In this document: positions 18,440 through 27,478 of the stretch, one piece after another
Position numbering within the stretch: position 1 is the first letter of the stretch
Layout: each line of letters opens with the position of its first letter
NCBI RefSeq assembly: GCF_900258435.1
Contig: NZ_LT992558.1
Location: forward strand, 2,517,221 to 2,557,788
Source: Carnobacterium divergens
GTDB lineage: Bacteria; Bacillota; Bacilli; Lactobacillales; Carnobacteriaceae
Direction: 5' to 3'
Length of the DNA stretch: 40,568 bases
Made by a program: the position numbers and the translations under genes
The notes under the pieces: generated by a model
What the model saw: the letters and a program-made list of their open reading frames with translations, nothing else
Database searches by the model: none
What the model was told of the DNA's origin: nothing

Positions 18440-19606
18440 ATGACGATTCTTTTAGAAAACAAACAACGGTTGATAACGCTTGGTGAATCTATCTCTTCAC
18501 AATGGCTAGAGACCCAATTAGATTTATGTATTAAAAAAATTGAACAAAACATGTTGCGCTTTGGAGAAAAATTTCCTTCCGCCTGTGGAACAAATGGGCA
18601 CTATCGCTTAAAAGAAAATGATGACTGGACGAATGGTTTTTGGACAGGAATGCTATGGCTTTCTTATGAAGCCACTCAAAATGAAAGTTTTCTCAATCTT
18701 GCTCTTAAAAATATGGAGAGTTTTCAAGAACGCTTAGACTGTCATTTTGTTCTAGACCATCATGATATCGGTTTTTTATATAGCTTGTCTGCTGGAGCTG
18801 GATATAAAATCACTAAAAATGAAGCCTATAAAAAACAACTTCTACAAGCCGCAGATGTTTTACTCGCTCGATTTCAACCAAATGGACAATTTATTCAAGC
18901 TTGGGGCAAGTATGGGGAGGAAAAAGAATACCGTTTGATTATTGATTCATTAATCAACTTGCCTCTTTTATTTGAAGCAACTCGACTTTCCAATAATCCT
19001 ATCTATGCAGCCACTGCAAAAAAACACTATTGGACTTTGTTAACTACTGTTATTCGTGAAAATGCAACAACGTATCATACTTATTATTTTAATCCTGAAA
19101 CTGGTAAACCGAGTCATGGAGCCACTCATCAAGGCAACAGCGACCACTCAATCTGGGCCAGAGGACAAAGTTGGGCTGTTCTTGGAATCCCTTTAAACGA
19201 AAGCTTTCTTCATTCAAATCCATTTCCACAAAATTATCCTGCTATTGTCGATCAATTTATTGAACATCTGCCTGCTGATTTAGTTCCTTATTGGGATTTT
19301 GATTTTACTGATGAGAAGCCTTCCGCTAAAGATAGTTCTTCTTTGGCAATTGCAGCCTGTGGTTTGTTAGAAGCAAGTAAATTAGATGCTTATCCAGACG
19401 CAGATGCCATTGCTAAAGGAATGATTTATCAGCTAGGCGAGCATTATTCAACAAAAAATAATGAAGCAAATGAAGGTCTTTTATTACATGGTGTTTACGC
19501 TTATGCCGAAGGAAAAGGCATTGACGAGCCGAATTTATGGGGCGATTACTTTTATTTAGAAGCTTTAACTAGATTGGCAAATAAAAATTGGCAACGATAC
19601 TGGTAG
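18440..19606 (+). CDS. ugl: Unsaturated glucuronyl hydrolase, GH88
   Basis: 388 residues, cytoplasmic, the size of GH88 enzymes. The two conserved Asp residues are visible: Asp109 in LDHHDIGF and Asp169 in RLIIDSLINLPLL, matching D88 and D149 of the Bacillus enzyme. WARGQSWAVLG near residue 245 and the SKDSSSLAIAACGL-like region are also typical. It hydrates and splits the delta-4,5 uronate from lyase-derived disaccharides, releasing the amino sugar and a uronate that rearranges to 4-deoxy-5-keto-glucuronate for KduI. It is first gene of a two-gene operon with GH35, behind a GntR operator. Confidence 0.95.
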   Translation: MTILLENKQRLITLGESISSQWLETQLDLCIKKIEQNMLRFGEKFPSACGTNGHYRLKENDDWTNGFWTGMLWLSYEATQNESFLNLALKNMESFQERLDCHFVLDHHDIGFLYSLSAGAGYKITKNEAYKKQLLQAADVLLARFQPNGQFIQAWGKYGEEKEYRLIIDSLINLPLLFEATRLSNNPIYAATAKKHYWTLLTTVIRENATTYHTYYFNPETGKPSHGATHQGNSDHSIWARGQSWAVLGIPLNESFLHSNPFPQNYPAIVDQFIEHLPADLVPYWDFDFTDEKPSAKDSSSLAIAACGLLEASKLDAYPDADAIAKGMIYQLGEHYSTKNNEANEGLLLHGVYAYAEGKGIDEPNLWGDYFYLEALTRLANKNWQRYW

Positions 19607-19618
19607 GGAGAGAAGAAA

Positions 19619-21406
19619 ATGCATGTATTTGAAATAAAAGAAGATTTTTTACTAGATGGAAAGCCAATTAAATTGATTAGCGGTGCCATTCATTATTTTC
19701 GTATGACTCCTGCTCAGTGGGAAGATAGTCTTTACAATTTAAAGGCACTTGGAGCAAATACCGTTGAGACTTATATTCCGTGGAACATCCACGAACCCCT
19801 TGAAGGTCAATTTGATTTTGAAGGAAACAAAAATATTGAAAAATTTGTTAAGTTAGCACAAAGCTTAGAATTGATGGTTATTTTACGACCTTCTGTTTAT
19901 ATCTGTGCCGAATGGGAATTTGGTGGCCTTCCTTCTTGGATATTGAAAGAAAAAGGAATTCGATTACGTTCAACTGATCCTCGCTTTATGCAAAAAGTCC
20001 GTAATTATTTTAGCATGTTAATTCCTAAATTAACCCCCTTACAATTAACTGAGGGTGGCCCTGTTATCATGATGCAAATCGAAAATGAGTATGGTTCTTA
20101 TGGAATGGAAAAAGAGTATCTTCGTCAAACCAAAGATTTAATGAGAGAATTTGGAGTTACTCAACCGTTATTTACATCAGATGGCGCTTGGAACGAAGTA
20201 TTAGATGCTGGAACGTTGATTGAAGAGGATATTTTTGTAACAGGAAATTTTGGTAGTCAATCAAAAGAAAATGCCACTGTTCTACGTGATTTCATGCATC
20301 GTCATGGAAAAAATTGGCCAATTATGTGTATGGAATATTGGGATGGCTGGTTTAACCGTTGGGGAGAAGCGATTGTTAAACGTGACGCAGATGATTTGGC
20401 AAGGGATGTCAAAGACATGTTGCAAATTGGTTCGTTAAATTTATATATGTTTCATGGTGGAACTAATTTTGGATTTTATAATGGCTGCTCTGCAAGAGGT
20501 TCACTGGATCTTCCGCAAATTACAAGTTATGATTACGATGCTCTATTAACAGAATGGGGAGAACCTACCGAAAAATATTATGCTGTTCAAAAGGTCATTA
20601 AAGAGGTGTGCCCAGATGTCTGGCAAGCTCCTCCAAGAAGCAAAAAACTCACTTCATTTGGCAGCTATCCAGTCACAGCTAGTGTTTCATTATTCAATAC
20701 ATTGAACACCATGTCTTCTGCTATCCATTCTAGTTACCCTAAGTCGATGGAGGAAGCAAGTACGGGTTATGGTTATCTGTTGTATTCCATTAATATAAAA
20801 AACTACTTTCATGAGAATAAATTAAAAATAGTAGAAGCAGGCGATCGCGTGCAAGTCTTTATTGAAGGAGATCCCATTGCAACACAATACCAGCAATCAT
20901 TGGGAGACGAGCTTACTTATTCCAGTTCATCACTTAACGAAACCCTTGCGGTTGATTTTTTAGTTGAAAATTTAGGACGGGTAAACTACGGCTTTAAATT
21001 TAATAGTCCTACTCAATCTAAAGGTATTCGAGGAGGAATTATTCATGATATCCATTTCCATCAAGGGTATACACACTATCCACTTCCCCTAGATTCTGCA
21101 CAAATCAGGGCGATTGATTTTTCAGCACAACCTAATGAACATCAACCGTCCTTTTATCAAATAAAGCTTACTCTAACTGACGTGGAAGATACCTTTATTG
21201 ATTGTTCGGCTTATGGAAAAGGGTGTGTTTTTGTTAATGGTATCAATCTAGGGCGATACTGGGACAAAGGGCCAGTTTACTCACTTTATTGTCCAAAAGA
21301 ATTTTTAACTAAAGGCGATAATGAAATTGTGATTTTTGAAACGGAAGGCATCGCCATTGATTTTTTAACTTTTTTAGACCATCCATTGTACAAAAAAAAT
21401 AGTTAA
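19619..21406 (+). CDS. bgaC: Beta-galactosidase, GH35 (BgaC-like)
   Basis: 595 residues, no signal peptide or wall anchor. The GH35 barrel is clear: ISGAIHYFRM near residue 20, the RPSVYICAEWEFGGLPSW block (about 90-107), acid/base Glu157 in QIENEYGSYG, nucleophile Glu239 in MEYWDGWFNRWG, then C-terminal beta domains. It closely resembles the pneumococcal BgaC type, which cleaves Gal-beta-1,3-GlcNAc; that specificity is inferred from family resemblance. 12 bases after GH88. Released galactose would pass to galM and galKET upstream. It may act inside the cell on imported disaccharides, or at the surface without a classical signal, as reported for BgaC. Confidence 0.93.
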   Translation: MHVFEIKEDFLLDGKPIKLISGAIHYFRMTPAQWEDSLYNLKALGANTVETYIPWNIHEPLEGQFDFEGNKNIEKFVKLAQSLELMVILRPSVYICAEWEFGGLPSWILKEKGIRLRSTDPRFMQKVRNYFSMLIPKLTPLQLTEGGPVIMMQIENEYGSYGMEKEYLRQTKDLMREFGVTQPLFTSDGAWNEVLDAGTLIEEDIFVTGNFGSQSKENATVLRDFMHRHGKNWPIMCMEYWDGWFNRWGEAIVKRDADDLARDVKDMLQIGSLNLYMFHGGTNFGFYNGCSARGSLDLPQITSYDYDALLTEWGEPTEKYYAVQKVIKEVCPDVWQAPPRSKKLTSFGSYPVTASVSLFNTLNTMSSAIHSSYPKSMEEASTGYGYLLYSINIKNYFHENKLKIVEAGDRVQVFIEGDPIATQYQQSLGDELTYSSSSLNETLAVDFLVENLGRVNYGFKFNSPTQSKGIRGGIIHDIHFHQGYTHYPLPLDSAQIRAIDFSAQPNEHQPSFYQIKLTLTDVEDTFIDCSAYGKGCVFVNGINLGRYWDKGPVYSLYCPKEFLTKGDNEIVIFETEGIAIDFLTFLDHPLYKKNS

Positions 21407-21408
21407 AC

Positions 21409-21449
21409 AAAATAGAAGTAGAAGCTTATTCAGCCTCTACTTCTATTTT
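21409..21449. terminator. Bidirectional terminator shared by GH35 and gntR
   Basis: A perfect 14-bp stem (21409-21422 with 21436-21449) with a 13-base loop, A-rich on the left and T-rich on the right. The right arm lies inside the last codons of gntR (KIEVEAE), so the convergent genes share one hairpin. Confidence 0.85.
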
Positions 21450-22133
21450 AGTTTTGAAATATTTCCAGTGTTTGTAGCTTAAAATGTATTCAGCAACGCT
21501 ATTATCTGCTAAGTAAGAATATTTCATTTGTTTTACGACAGGTTCTCGAAAACTTAAACAAAGTAAATTTAACAATTCCGCATCCTCTGGAAATTCAATT
21601 TCATTTGTTTCCGTTGAAGCTAATGAAAAAAGATCAATTCCAAAATCTTTTCTTACTCGTTCATACACACTCGCATAAATGGATAAATCTTTTGAAATAG
21701 GTTCTTTCATTAACCTTTTAGGTAAATGCGTAATGTGTAATAAAAAAGGAATCTCTCCCACACAGCGAACTCGCTTAATTTTATAATAAGATTCCGTACT
21801 CGCTAGGCCTAATTTAGTTAGAATATCAGGGTCTTGTTCTTCTTCAACTGAAATGACTTTTACGGTCTCAGAATCTAACGAATGATTTTCAATATCAGAA
21901 AATTTTACACTTTGTGCAACTTTTGACTTAGAGACAAACGTCCCTTTCCCTTGGATGCGATAAAGATAACCTGCACTCGTAAGTTCGTTTAGTGCTTTTA
22001 CTGCAGTAATTGAGCTCACCTTATAGCGTTGTTTTATGTCTGCTTCCGAATAAAACTTATCTCCCGGCACAAACTGATGATTTTTTATTTCACTTAAAAG
22101 TTCTTGTTTAATTTGTTCATATTTGGGTATCAC
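21426..22133 (-). CDS. GntR-family (HutC/UTRA) repressor of the glycan operons
   Basis: About 235 residues: N-terminal GntR winged helix (about 1-70, with GDKFYSEADIKQRYKVSSIT and GYLYRIQGKGTFVS) and a C-terminal UTRA effector domain (about 90-235). GTG 22133 is chosen: it gives MIPKYEQIKQELL and has an AAGG ribosome site 8 bases upstream; the GTG at 22142 is within that site. It is divergent from the PTS/uronate operon. RegR plays this part in streptococcal hyaluronate loci, but RegR is a LacI-type protein, so control has been solved differently here. The effector is likely an unsaturated disaccharide or a uronate intermediate. Confidence 0.9.
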   Translation of the reverse strand: MIPKYEQIKQELLSEIKNHQFVPGDKFYSEADIKQRYKVSSITAVKALNELTSAGYLYRIQGKGTFVSKSKVAQSVKFSDIENHSLDSETVKVISVEEEQDPDILTKLGLASTESYYKIKRVRCVGEIPFLLHITHLPKRLMKEPISKDLSIYASVYERVRKDFGIDLFSLASTETNEIEFPEDAELLNLLCLSFREPVVKQMKYSYLADNSVAEYILSYKHWKYFKTKIEVEAE

Positions 22134-22169
22134 ATGAATCACCTTCTTTCAAAAGAATTCTCACTACTA

Positions 22170-22198
22170 AGAATAACATATCAACTTTTGATTATCAA
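22170..22198 (-). promoter_or_regulatory. Promoter of gntR with overlapping operator
   Basis: Minus-strand TTGATA (22193-22198), 17-bp spacer, TATTCT (22170-22175). A GntR-type site (22172-22185, AATAACATATCAAC on the plus strand) overlaps the -10 and spacer, implying autorepression. Confidence 0.65.
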
Positions 22199-22261
22199 TT
22201 CCTACCTATTCCTTTTAAATAGGCCTTAATTTGATCTTTAAGTAGTTAAAAAAACTTTTTA

Positions 22262-22275
22262 CTCAATATGTTAAG
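22262..22275. promoter_or_regulatory. Probable GntR operator, site 3
   Basis: CTTAACATATTGAG on the minus strand, palindromic, just upstream of the PTS promoter -35 (22284). It fits the 14-bp consensus of the other sites. Confidence 0.55.
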
Positions 22276-22283
22276 ATATTAGG

Positions 22284-22312
22284 TTTACGAATTCCATTTC
22301 ATATGGTATAGT
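22284..22312 (+). promoter_or_regulatory. Promoter of the PTS / uronate operon
   Basis: TTTACG (22284-22289), 17-bp spacer, TATAGT (22307-22312) with an extended -10 TG at 22304-22305. Confidence 0.7.
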
Positions 22313-22326
22313 ATTTTTGCAAGGAA

Positions 22327-22340
22327 CATAACATGTTAAG
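22327..22340. promoter_or_regulatory. Probable GntR operator, site 4
   Basis: CATAACATGTTAAG, containing the perfect palindrome TAACATGTTA, just downstream of the predicted transcription start. Its placement suits repression by blocking polymerase. Confidence 0.65.
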
Positions 22341-22376
22341 TTAATGCGCAATTATCAAGTACAAGGAGGCAATCAA

Positions 22377-23306
22377 GTGAAACATATTGTATTAGTCAGT
22401 CACGGAGAAATGGCACAAGGAGTTAAAGCCACATTAGAAATGCTTATTGGTAAACAAGATACGGTGCACGCTGTTTCATTACGCGCAGATGGCGACAATA
22501 TTCAATTTGAAGAAGATCTTACTGAAAAAATGAAAGCCCTTTACGAAGAAGAAATTATTATTATCGCAGATTTATTAGGAGGGACTCCTTGTAATGTTGC
22601 AGTCAAAAATTATTTAACAAACGAGAACATTATGATTATAGCAGGTATGTCTTTGCCACTTGTAATCGAAGCCGCTATGAATCCTTTAGCAACGATTAAA
22701 GAGCTCGTTAAAGTCGGAAGTGATGGTGCAGTTGATGTGAAGGTTCAACTTAAGCAAGCAGCAGATACGATGGATCAAGCAACTGTGGAAGACAATATCA
22801 TTGAGTGTTATCCAAATGCGGAAGATGCTACTATCGTCAACACACGTATTGATGAGCGCTTAATTCATGGGCAAGTTGCAGGTATTTGGTCTACTAGCTT
22901 AGACACTCAAAGAATTATTGTTGCTAACGATGCGGCAGCAGCGGACCCATTACAAAAATCTTCTCTTCGGATGGCGACTCCCACTTCCATGCGTTTATCT
23001 GTTCTTCCAGTCATTAAAGCTGCTCAGAATATTCAGTCTGGTAAATATGGCAAACAACGAATTTTCTTATTATTTAAAAATCCAACAGATGTTTTAACCT
23101 TTATTGAAGCGGGCGGAAAACTCGCTACTGTGAATGTTGGAAACATGAGCCATAAAACAGGAACTCGTGAGGTGACAAAAAGTATTAAAGTTCTACCTGA
23201 AGAAGAAATCGTCTTTGAAAAAATTGCAACAACTGGAGTCAGTCTTACTGCTCAATTAGTCCCAAATGATCCATCAATCGATTTTCTATCAAAATTAAGA
23301 AATTAA
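22377..23306 (+). CDS. PTS mannose-family IIA-IIB fusion protein
   Basis: 309 residues. IIA domain about 1-130 with phospho-acceptor His9 (KHIVLVSHGEMAQG) and the IIADLLGGTPCNVA block; a short linker; IIB domain about 145-309 with phospho-acceptor His164 in RIDERLIHGQV. GTG 22377 is chosen because AAGGAGG lies 7 bases upstream and the IIA core begins immediately. It carries phosphate from HPr to the incoming sugar. In the streptococcal hyaluronate locus IIA and IIB are separate proteins; here they are fused as in ManX. First gene of the operon, likely importing unsaturated glycosaminoglycan disaccharides. Confidence 0.95.
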   Translation: MKHIVLVSHGEMAQGVKATLEMLIGKQDTVHAVSLRADGDNIQFEEDLTEKMKALYEEEIIIIADLLGGTPCNVAVKNYLTNENIMIIAGMSLPLVIEAAMNPLATIKELVKVGSDGAVDVKVQLKQAADTMDQATVEDNIIECYPNAEDATIVNTRIDERLIHGQVAGIWSTSLDTQRIIVANDAAAADPLQKSSLRMATPTSMRLSVLPVIKAAQNIQSGKYGKQRIFLLFKNPTDVLTFIEAGGKLATVNVGNMSHKTGTREVTKSIKVLPEEEIVFEKIATTGVSLTAQLVPNDPSIDFLSKLRN

Positions 23307-23324
23307 AATTAGGAGGAAAAATTC

Positions 23325-24119
23325 ATGCATTTAGCCGCATATCAGATTATTCTTATTACGATTTATGCCTTTATTGCTATTAATGATTCACTTATTTCAA
23401 ACACCTTAACTCAACCAGCCATTGCTGGAATGATTTCCGGGTTAATTATGGGCGACCTTGAAACCGGTTTAATGGTTGGAGGAACCTTACAATTAATGCG
23501 TTTAGGTATTGCTGCTTTTGGTGGTGCCTCTGTACCTGACTACTTTACTGGTGCCGTACTTGGAACCGCATTTGCCATTATATCAGGAAAAGGTGCTGAA
23601 TATGGAATTGGCTTAGCTGTTCCTGTTTCGTTATTAATGTTACAACTTGATGTTGTCGCTCGTTTTTGTAATGTGTACTTGTTGCATCGAGTAGACAAAG
23701 CCATTGATAAAATGCAGTTAAATCGGATTCCACGCCTTGTTCTATCAGGTTCTTTCCTTTGGGGATTATCTCGCGCTATCCCGATTCTATTAATGTTGCT
23801 AGTTGGAGATGCTGCTGTTACCACTTTAACGAACAACATGCCTGAATGGTTGATGACTGGCTTAAAAACAGCTGGCGGTGTGTTACCTGTTGTGGGTGTC
23901 GCTATTCTATTACGTTATTTACCAACCAAACAATACATTCCATATTTACTTGTAGGATTTTTCTTAGCAGCCTATCTAAATGTTCCAATGTTGGGCGTTT
24001 CAATCATTGGTGTCGTAGCTGCAATGTTAGTATTTAAACGTGATAGCAATAAGATTCAGGAAGTGGCTACCACTTCAAATACCAACACTTTGGAAGGAGG
24101 ATTTGATGGAGATGAGTAA
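23325..24119 (+). CDS. PTS mannose-family IIC permease
   Basis: 264 residues, several hydrophobic membrane segments, with the IIC-Man features NDSLISNTLTQPAIAGMISG, the GLIMGDLETGLMVGGTLQLM block and GGASVPDYFTGAVLGTAFA. With IID it forms the membrane channel for the phosphorylated sugar. AGGAGG lies 8 bases before ATG 23325. The 3' end overlaps the IID gene by 14 bases. Confidence 0.95.
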   Translation: MHLAAYQIILITIYAFIAINDSLISNTLTQPAIAGMISGLIMGDLETGLMVGGTLQLMRLGIAAFGGASVPDYFTGAVLGTAFAIISGKGAEYGIGLAVPVSLLMLQLDVVARFCNVYLLHRVDKAIDKMQLNRIPRLVLSGSFLWGLSRAIPILLMLLVGDAAVTTLTNNMPEWLMTGLKTAGGVLPVVGVAILLRYLPTKQYIPYLLVGFFLAAYLNVPMLGVSIIGVVAAMLVFKRDSNKIQEVATTSNTNTLEGGFDGDE

Positions 24120-24912
24120 TCAAAAATTAACAAAACAAGAATTAAATAAAATAAGCTGGCGGTATATTTTAGGAAGTCAATTGAACTGGAACTATGAACG
24201 AATGATGAGTTCTGGCTATCTTTATGGAATCCTACCTGTTTTAAAGAAATTCTATGGGCACGATGAGGAGCAACTCCAAGACATGTTACGAACACATAAT
24301 CAATTTTTTAATACCAATGCTATTTTTGGAAATTTAATCATGGGTATTGATGTGGCAATTGAAGAAGAAGATGGTTATAAAGCTAAGGACACTATTATTG
24401 CCCTGAAAACAGCGTTGATGGGGTCACTTGCTGGTGTTGGAGATTCTCTATTCCATGTTATCTGGGGAACTATTTTTGGCTCTGTAGCAGGTACGCTCGC
24501 ACAAAATGGTTCTGTCGTTGGCTGTGTCATTTGGATCATTGCAAATATCGCCCTACTCTTTGGCCGTGCTGCTTTATTACCATTAGGGTATAAACAAGGT
24601 GTCAAGTTAGTCACCACCTTAAAAGATAAGTTATCCGCTTTTACTAATGCGGCAACGGTTCTTGGAATCACCGTTATTGGTGCTTTAATTCCTTCTGTGA
24701 TCAAAGCAACGGTTCCGTTTGTATATAAGAAAAATGGTGTTGAGTTAGTTATCCAAGACACATTAGATGCTATTTTACCTTCCCTTGTCCCAATTTTACT
24801 AGTTCTTTTAACTTATTGGATGCTTGGACAAAAGAAATTAAATTCTACTCGTGTAATTTGGATTATTTTAATTCTTTCTATCGCATTAAGTGCTTTTGGC
24901 ATCTTAGGGTAA
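24106..24912 (+). CDS. PTS mannose-family IID permease
   Basis: 268 residues of the EIID-Man family: SWRYILGSQLNWNYERMMSSG at the N-terminus, the MGSLAGVGDSLFHVIWGTIF core, and one or two C-terminal membrane helices (LVPILLVLLTYWML and IWIILILSIALSAFG). ATG 24106 lies 5 bases after GGAAGGAGG within the end of the IIC gene; longer in-frame starts lie inside IIC. It completes the transporter. Confidence 0.95.
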   Translation: MEMSNQKLTKQELNKISWRYILGSQLNWNYERMMSSGYLYGILPVLKKFYGHDEEQLQDMLRTHNQFFNTNAIFGNLIMGIDVAIEEEDGYKAKDTIIALKTALMGSLAGVGDSLFHVIWGTIFGSVAGTLAQNGSVVGCVIWIIANIALLFGRAALLPLGYKQGVKLVTTLKDKLSAFTNAATVLGITVIGALIPSVIKATVPFVYKKNGVELVIQDTLDAILPSLVPILLVLLTYWMLGQKKLNSTRVIWIILILSIALSAFGILG

Positions 24913-24943
24913 CCATTTTTATTACTAAAAGGAGTGAATAGAT

Positions 24944-25588
24944 TTGAAACGCTTGACTATTTTGAACCGATTAAAGAACACAGGAGTCGTTGCAGTTGTT
25001 CGTGGAACATCAAAAGAAGAAGCCTTAAAAGCTAGTCATGCCATTATTAAAGGTGGTTTGACAGGTATTGAATTAACCTATACAGTCCCAAATGCTTGCG
25101 ACATCATTCAAGAATTGACTTCAACGTATCAAAATCAAAAAGAAATTGTAATCGGTGCTGGTACTGTTCTAGATGCAACAACCGCACGTCTTGCAATTAT
25201 GGCTGGCGCTGAATACATCGTTAGCCCCAGCTTCAATCAAGAAACAGCTGAAATTTGCAATCTTTATCAAATTCCATACTTGCCAGGTTGCATGACAATC
25301 ACTGAAATGCAACGAGCTTTAACAAGCGGAGCAGATATCGTTAAATTATTTCCTGGCAGTGTCTATGGCCCAACAGTAATTTCTGCTTTTAAAGCGCCTA
25401 TGCCTCAATTAAATATTATGCCTACTGGTGGTGTTAGTTTAGAAAATATGAAAGATTGGTTTAAAGCAGGTGTTGTGGCCGTTGGCGTTGGAGGAAATTT
25501 ACTTGCTCCCGCCTCCACTGGAAATTTTGAGCAGGTGACGGAAATCGCTCAACAATATGCAGCAAAATTAAAAGAAATCAGGGGATAA
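24944..25588 (+). CDS. kdgA: 2-keto-3-deoxy-6-phosphogluconate aldolase
   Basis: 214 residues of the KDPG/KHG aldolase family, a TIM barrel. Catalytic Glu43 (GIELTYT) and Schiff-base Lys134 (DIVKLFPGS) are present, with the MPTGGVSLENM phosphate-binding loop. It splits KDPG to pyruvate and glyceraldehyde-3-phosphate, ending the uronate pathway. Start is TTG 24944 with AAAGGAGTG upstream. It precedes the kinase gene by 3 bases. Confidence 0.96.
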   Translation: MKRLTILNRLKNTGVVAVVRGTSKEEALKASHAIIKGGLTGIELTYTVPNACDIIQELTSTYQNQKEIVIGAGTVLDATTARLAIMAGAEYIVSPSFNQETAEICNLYQIPYLPGCMTITEMQRALTSGADIVKLFPGSVYGPTVISAFKAPMPQLNIMPTGGVSLENMKDWFKAGVVAVGVGGNLLAPASTGNFEQVTEIAQQYAAKLKEIRG

Positions 25589-25591
25589 TTT

Positions 25592-26599
25592 ATGGGGAAA
25601 ATAGTGACATTAGGAGAAATCATGTTACGTTTGTCTACTCATCCTGGTGAACGTATCGGACAAAACAAACAATTTCAAGCCCATTTTGGTGGTGGCGAAG
25701 CTAATGTTGCGATTTCCTTAGCTAATTTTGGACATGACGTTTCATTTGCTAGTAAAGTACCGAATAGTTCAATCGGAATGTCGGTAAAAAAACATCTCCA
25801 ACGTTACGGAGTAGAAACCAATCACCTGCTTTTTGGAGGTGAAAGACTGGGTACCTATTACATGGAATTCGGTATTGGAGAACGTGGGACTTCTGTCATT
25901 TACGATCGTAAAGGTTCGAGCTTTGCAGAAATGACAAGCCTTGAGTGGTCTATCGAAAAGTTGTTTAGAAATGCTGATATTTTCCATATTTCAGGAATTG
26001 TACCTGCTTTAGCTAAGAACTGGCCCTCTCTCACGCTCACATTAATTCAAGAAGCTAAAAAAGCTGGCTGTAAAGTAAGTTTTGATATGAACTATCGGTC
26101 AAAATTATGGACACAAAAAGAAGCTGGTGACGTATTCAATCAGCTTTTACCTTATGTTGATATTTGTTCTGCAGGTGAAAAGGACGCTTTGTATTTACTC
26201 GATATCGCTCCTGCTCCCACTACTAAAAAAAATCAACTCAATTATTATTATCAAGAAATGCATCACCGTTATCCAAACATTACTGTTTTTTACTCAACAA
26301 AACGAAAGATTCACTCCGCAAGTGCCAATCAACTAACGGGTACGTTATGGATGAATCACACATACTACGAATCACAGCGTCACGAAATCAATCCCATTGT
26401 AGATCGTGTTGGAGGAGGAGATGCTTTTGCTGGAGGAGTTTTACACGGCCTTCTTTCAAACAGAACGCCTCAAGAAATAGTCAACTTTGCAACGGCAGCT
26501 TCTGCTTTAAAACACACTATCCATGGCGACTGCAATCAATTTACTCAAGAAGAAGTCCAAGCCTTTTTAACTACTGGCTCTGGCAAAATCATACGTTAG
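25592..26599 (+). CDS. kdgK: 2-keto-3-deoxygluconate kinase
   Basis: 335 residues, PfkB (ribokinase) family. N-terminal MGKIVTLGEIMLRLS and HFGGGEANVAISLANFG substrate site; C-terminal anion-hole motif with catalytic Asp277 (DRVGGGDAFAGG). It phosphorylates KDG, the KduD product, to KDPG for the aldolase encoded just upstream. The KduI gene follows after 14 bases. Confidence 0.95.
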   Translation: MGKIVTLGEIMLRLSTHPGERIGQNKQFQAHFGGGEANVAISLANFGHDVSFASKVPNSSIGMSVKKHLQRYGVETNHLLFGGERLGTYYMEFGIGERGTSVIYDRKGSSFAEMTSLEWSIEKLFRNADIFHISGIVPALAKNWPSLTLTLIQEAKKAGCKVSFDMNYRSKLWTQKEAGDVFNQLLPYVDICSAGEKDALYLLDIAPAPTTKKNQLNYYYQEMHHRYPNITVFYSTKRKIHSASANQLTGTLWMNHTYYESQRHEINPIVDRVGGGDAFAGGVLHGLLSNRTPQEIVNFATAASALKHTIHGDCNQFTQEEVQAFLTTGSGKIIR

Positions 26600-26613
26600 A
26601 GGAGCATACAATC

Positions 26614-27456
26614 ATGCAAACGATGGAAACACGTTACACACACAGCCCTAAAGATATTGAACACTATTCCACAGAACAACTACGAAATGAATTTTTAGTA
26701 GAAAAAGTCTTCATTCCTGGAGAAATTACCTTAACTTATACACACAATGACCGCATGATTTTTGGCGGTGTCACTCCGACTGAGTCTGAGTTAGAGATTC
26801 GCTTAGACAAAGAACTTGGTGTGGACTATTTCTTAGAACGACGAGAACTTGGTGTGATTAATATTGGAGGCCCTGGTTTTATCGAAATTGATGGAAAAAA
26901 AGAAGAAATGAAAAAACAAGATGGCTATTATATTGGAAAAGAAACGCGTCATGTTATTTTTTCATCCACTGATTCTAAAAATCCAGCAAAATTCTATCTT
27001 AGCTCTGCACCTGCTCATCATAAATATCCAAATGTAAAAATAAATATTGATCAGATTAAGCCAATGGAAACAGGTGAAGGTTTGACTTTAAATCAACGTA
27101 AAATTTATCAATACATTCATCCAAATATTTGTGAAAGTTGCCAATTGCAAATGGGCTACACCATTCTTGAACCTGGTAGCGCATGGAACACAATGCCTTG
27201 TCATACACATGAACGTCGCATGGAAGCTTATGTCTACTTTGATTATACGAACGAAGAAACAAAAGTTTTCCATATGATGGGAAAACCCGATGAAACAAAA
27301 CACTTAGTAGTCGGAAATGAACAAGCTGTTATCTCACCAAGTTGGTCAATTCATTCTGGTGTAGGTACAAGTAACTATTCGTTTATTTGGGCAATGTGTG
27401 GAGAAAACATCACATACACCGATATGGATATGGTTACTATGAACGATTTAAAATAA
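26614..27456 (+). CDS. kduI: 5-keto-4-deoxyuronate isomerase (KduI)
   Basis: 280 residues of the KduI cupin family. The zinc-ligand pattern is present: His197 and His199 in CHTHERRMEAY, Glu204, and His247 in PSWSIHSGVG. It isomerises 4-deoxy-5-keto-uronate to 2,5-diketo-3-deoxygluconate. ATG 26614 follows an AGAGGAG site at 26598-26604; a longer frame in this phase overlaps kdgK and lacks a ribosome site. Streptococcal hyaluronate loci use an unrelated RpiB-like DhuI, so this locus uses the pectinolytic-type isomerase instead. Confidence 0.95.
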   Translation: MQTMETRYTHSPKDIEHYSTEQLRNEFLVEKVFIPGEITLTYTHNDRMIFGGVTPTESELEIRLDKELGVDYFLERRELGVINIGGPGFIEIDGKKEEMKKQDGYYIGKETRHVIFSSTDSKNPAKFYLSSAPAHHKYPNVKINIDQIKPMETGEGLTLNQRKIYQYIHPNICESCQLQMGYTILEPGSAWNTMPCHTHERRMEAYVYFDYTNEETKVFHMMGKPDETKHLVVGNEQAVISPSWSIHSGVGTSNYSFIWAMCGENITYTDMDMVTMNDLK

Positions 27457-27478
27457 ATTCAGAAAAGAGGCACTAAAC

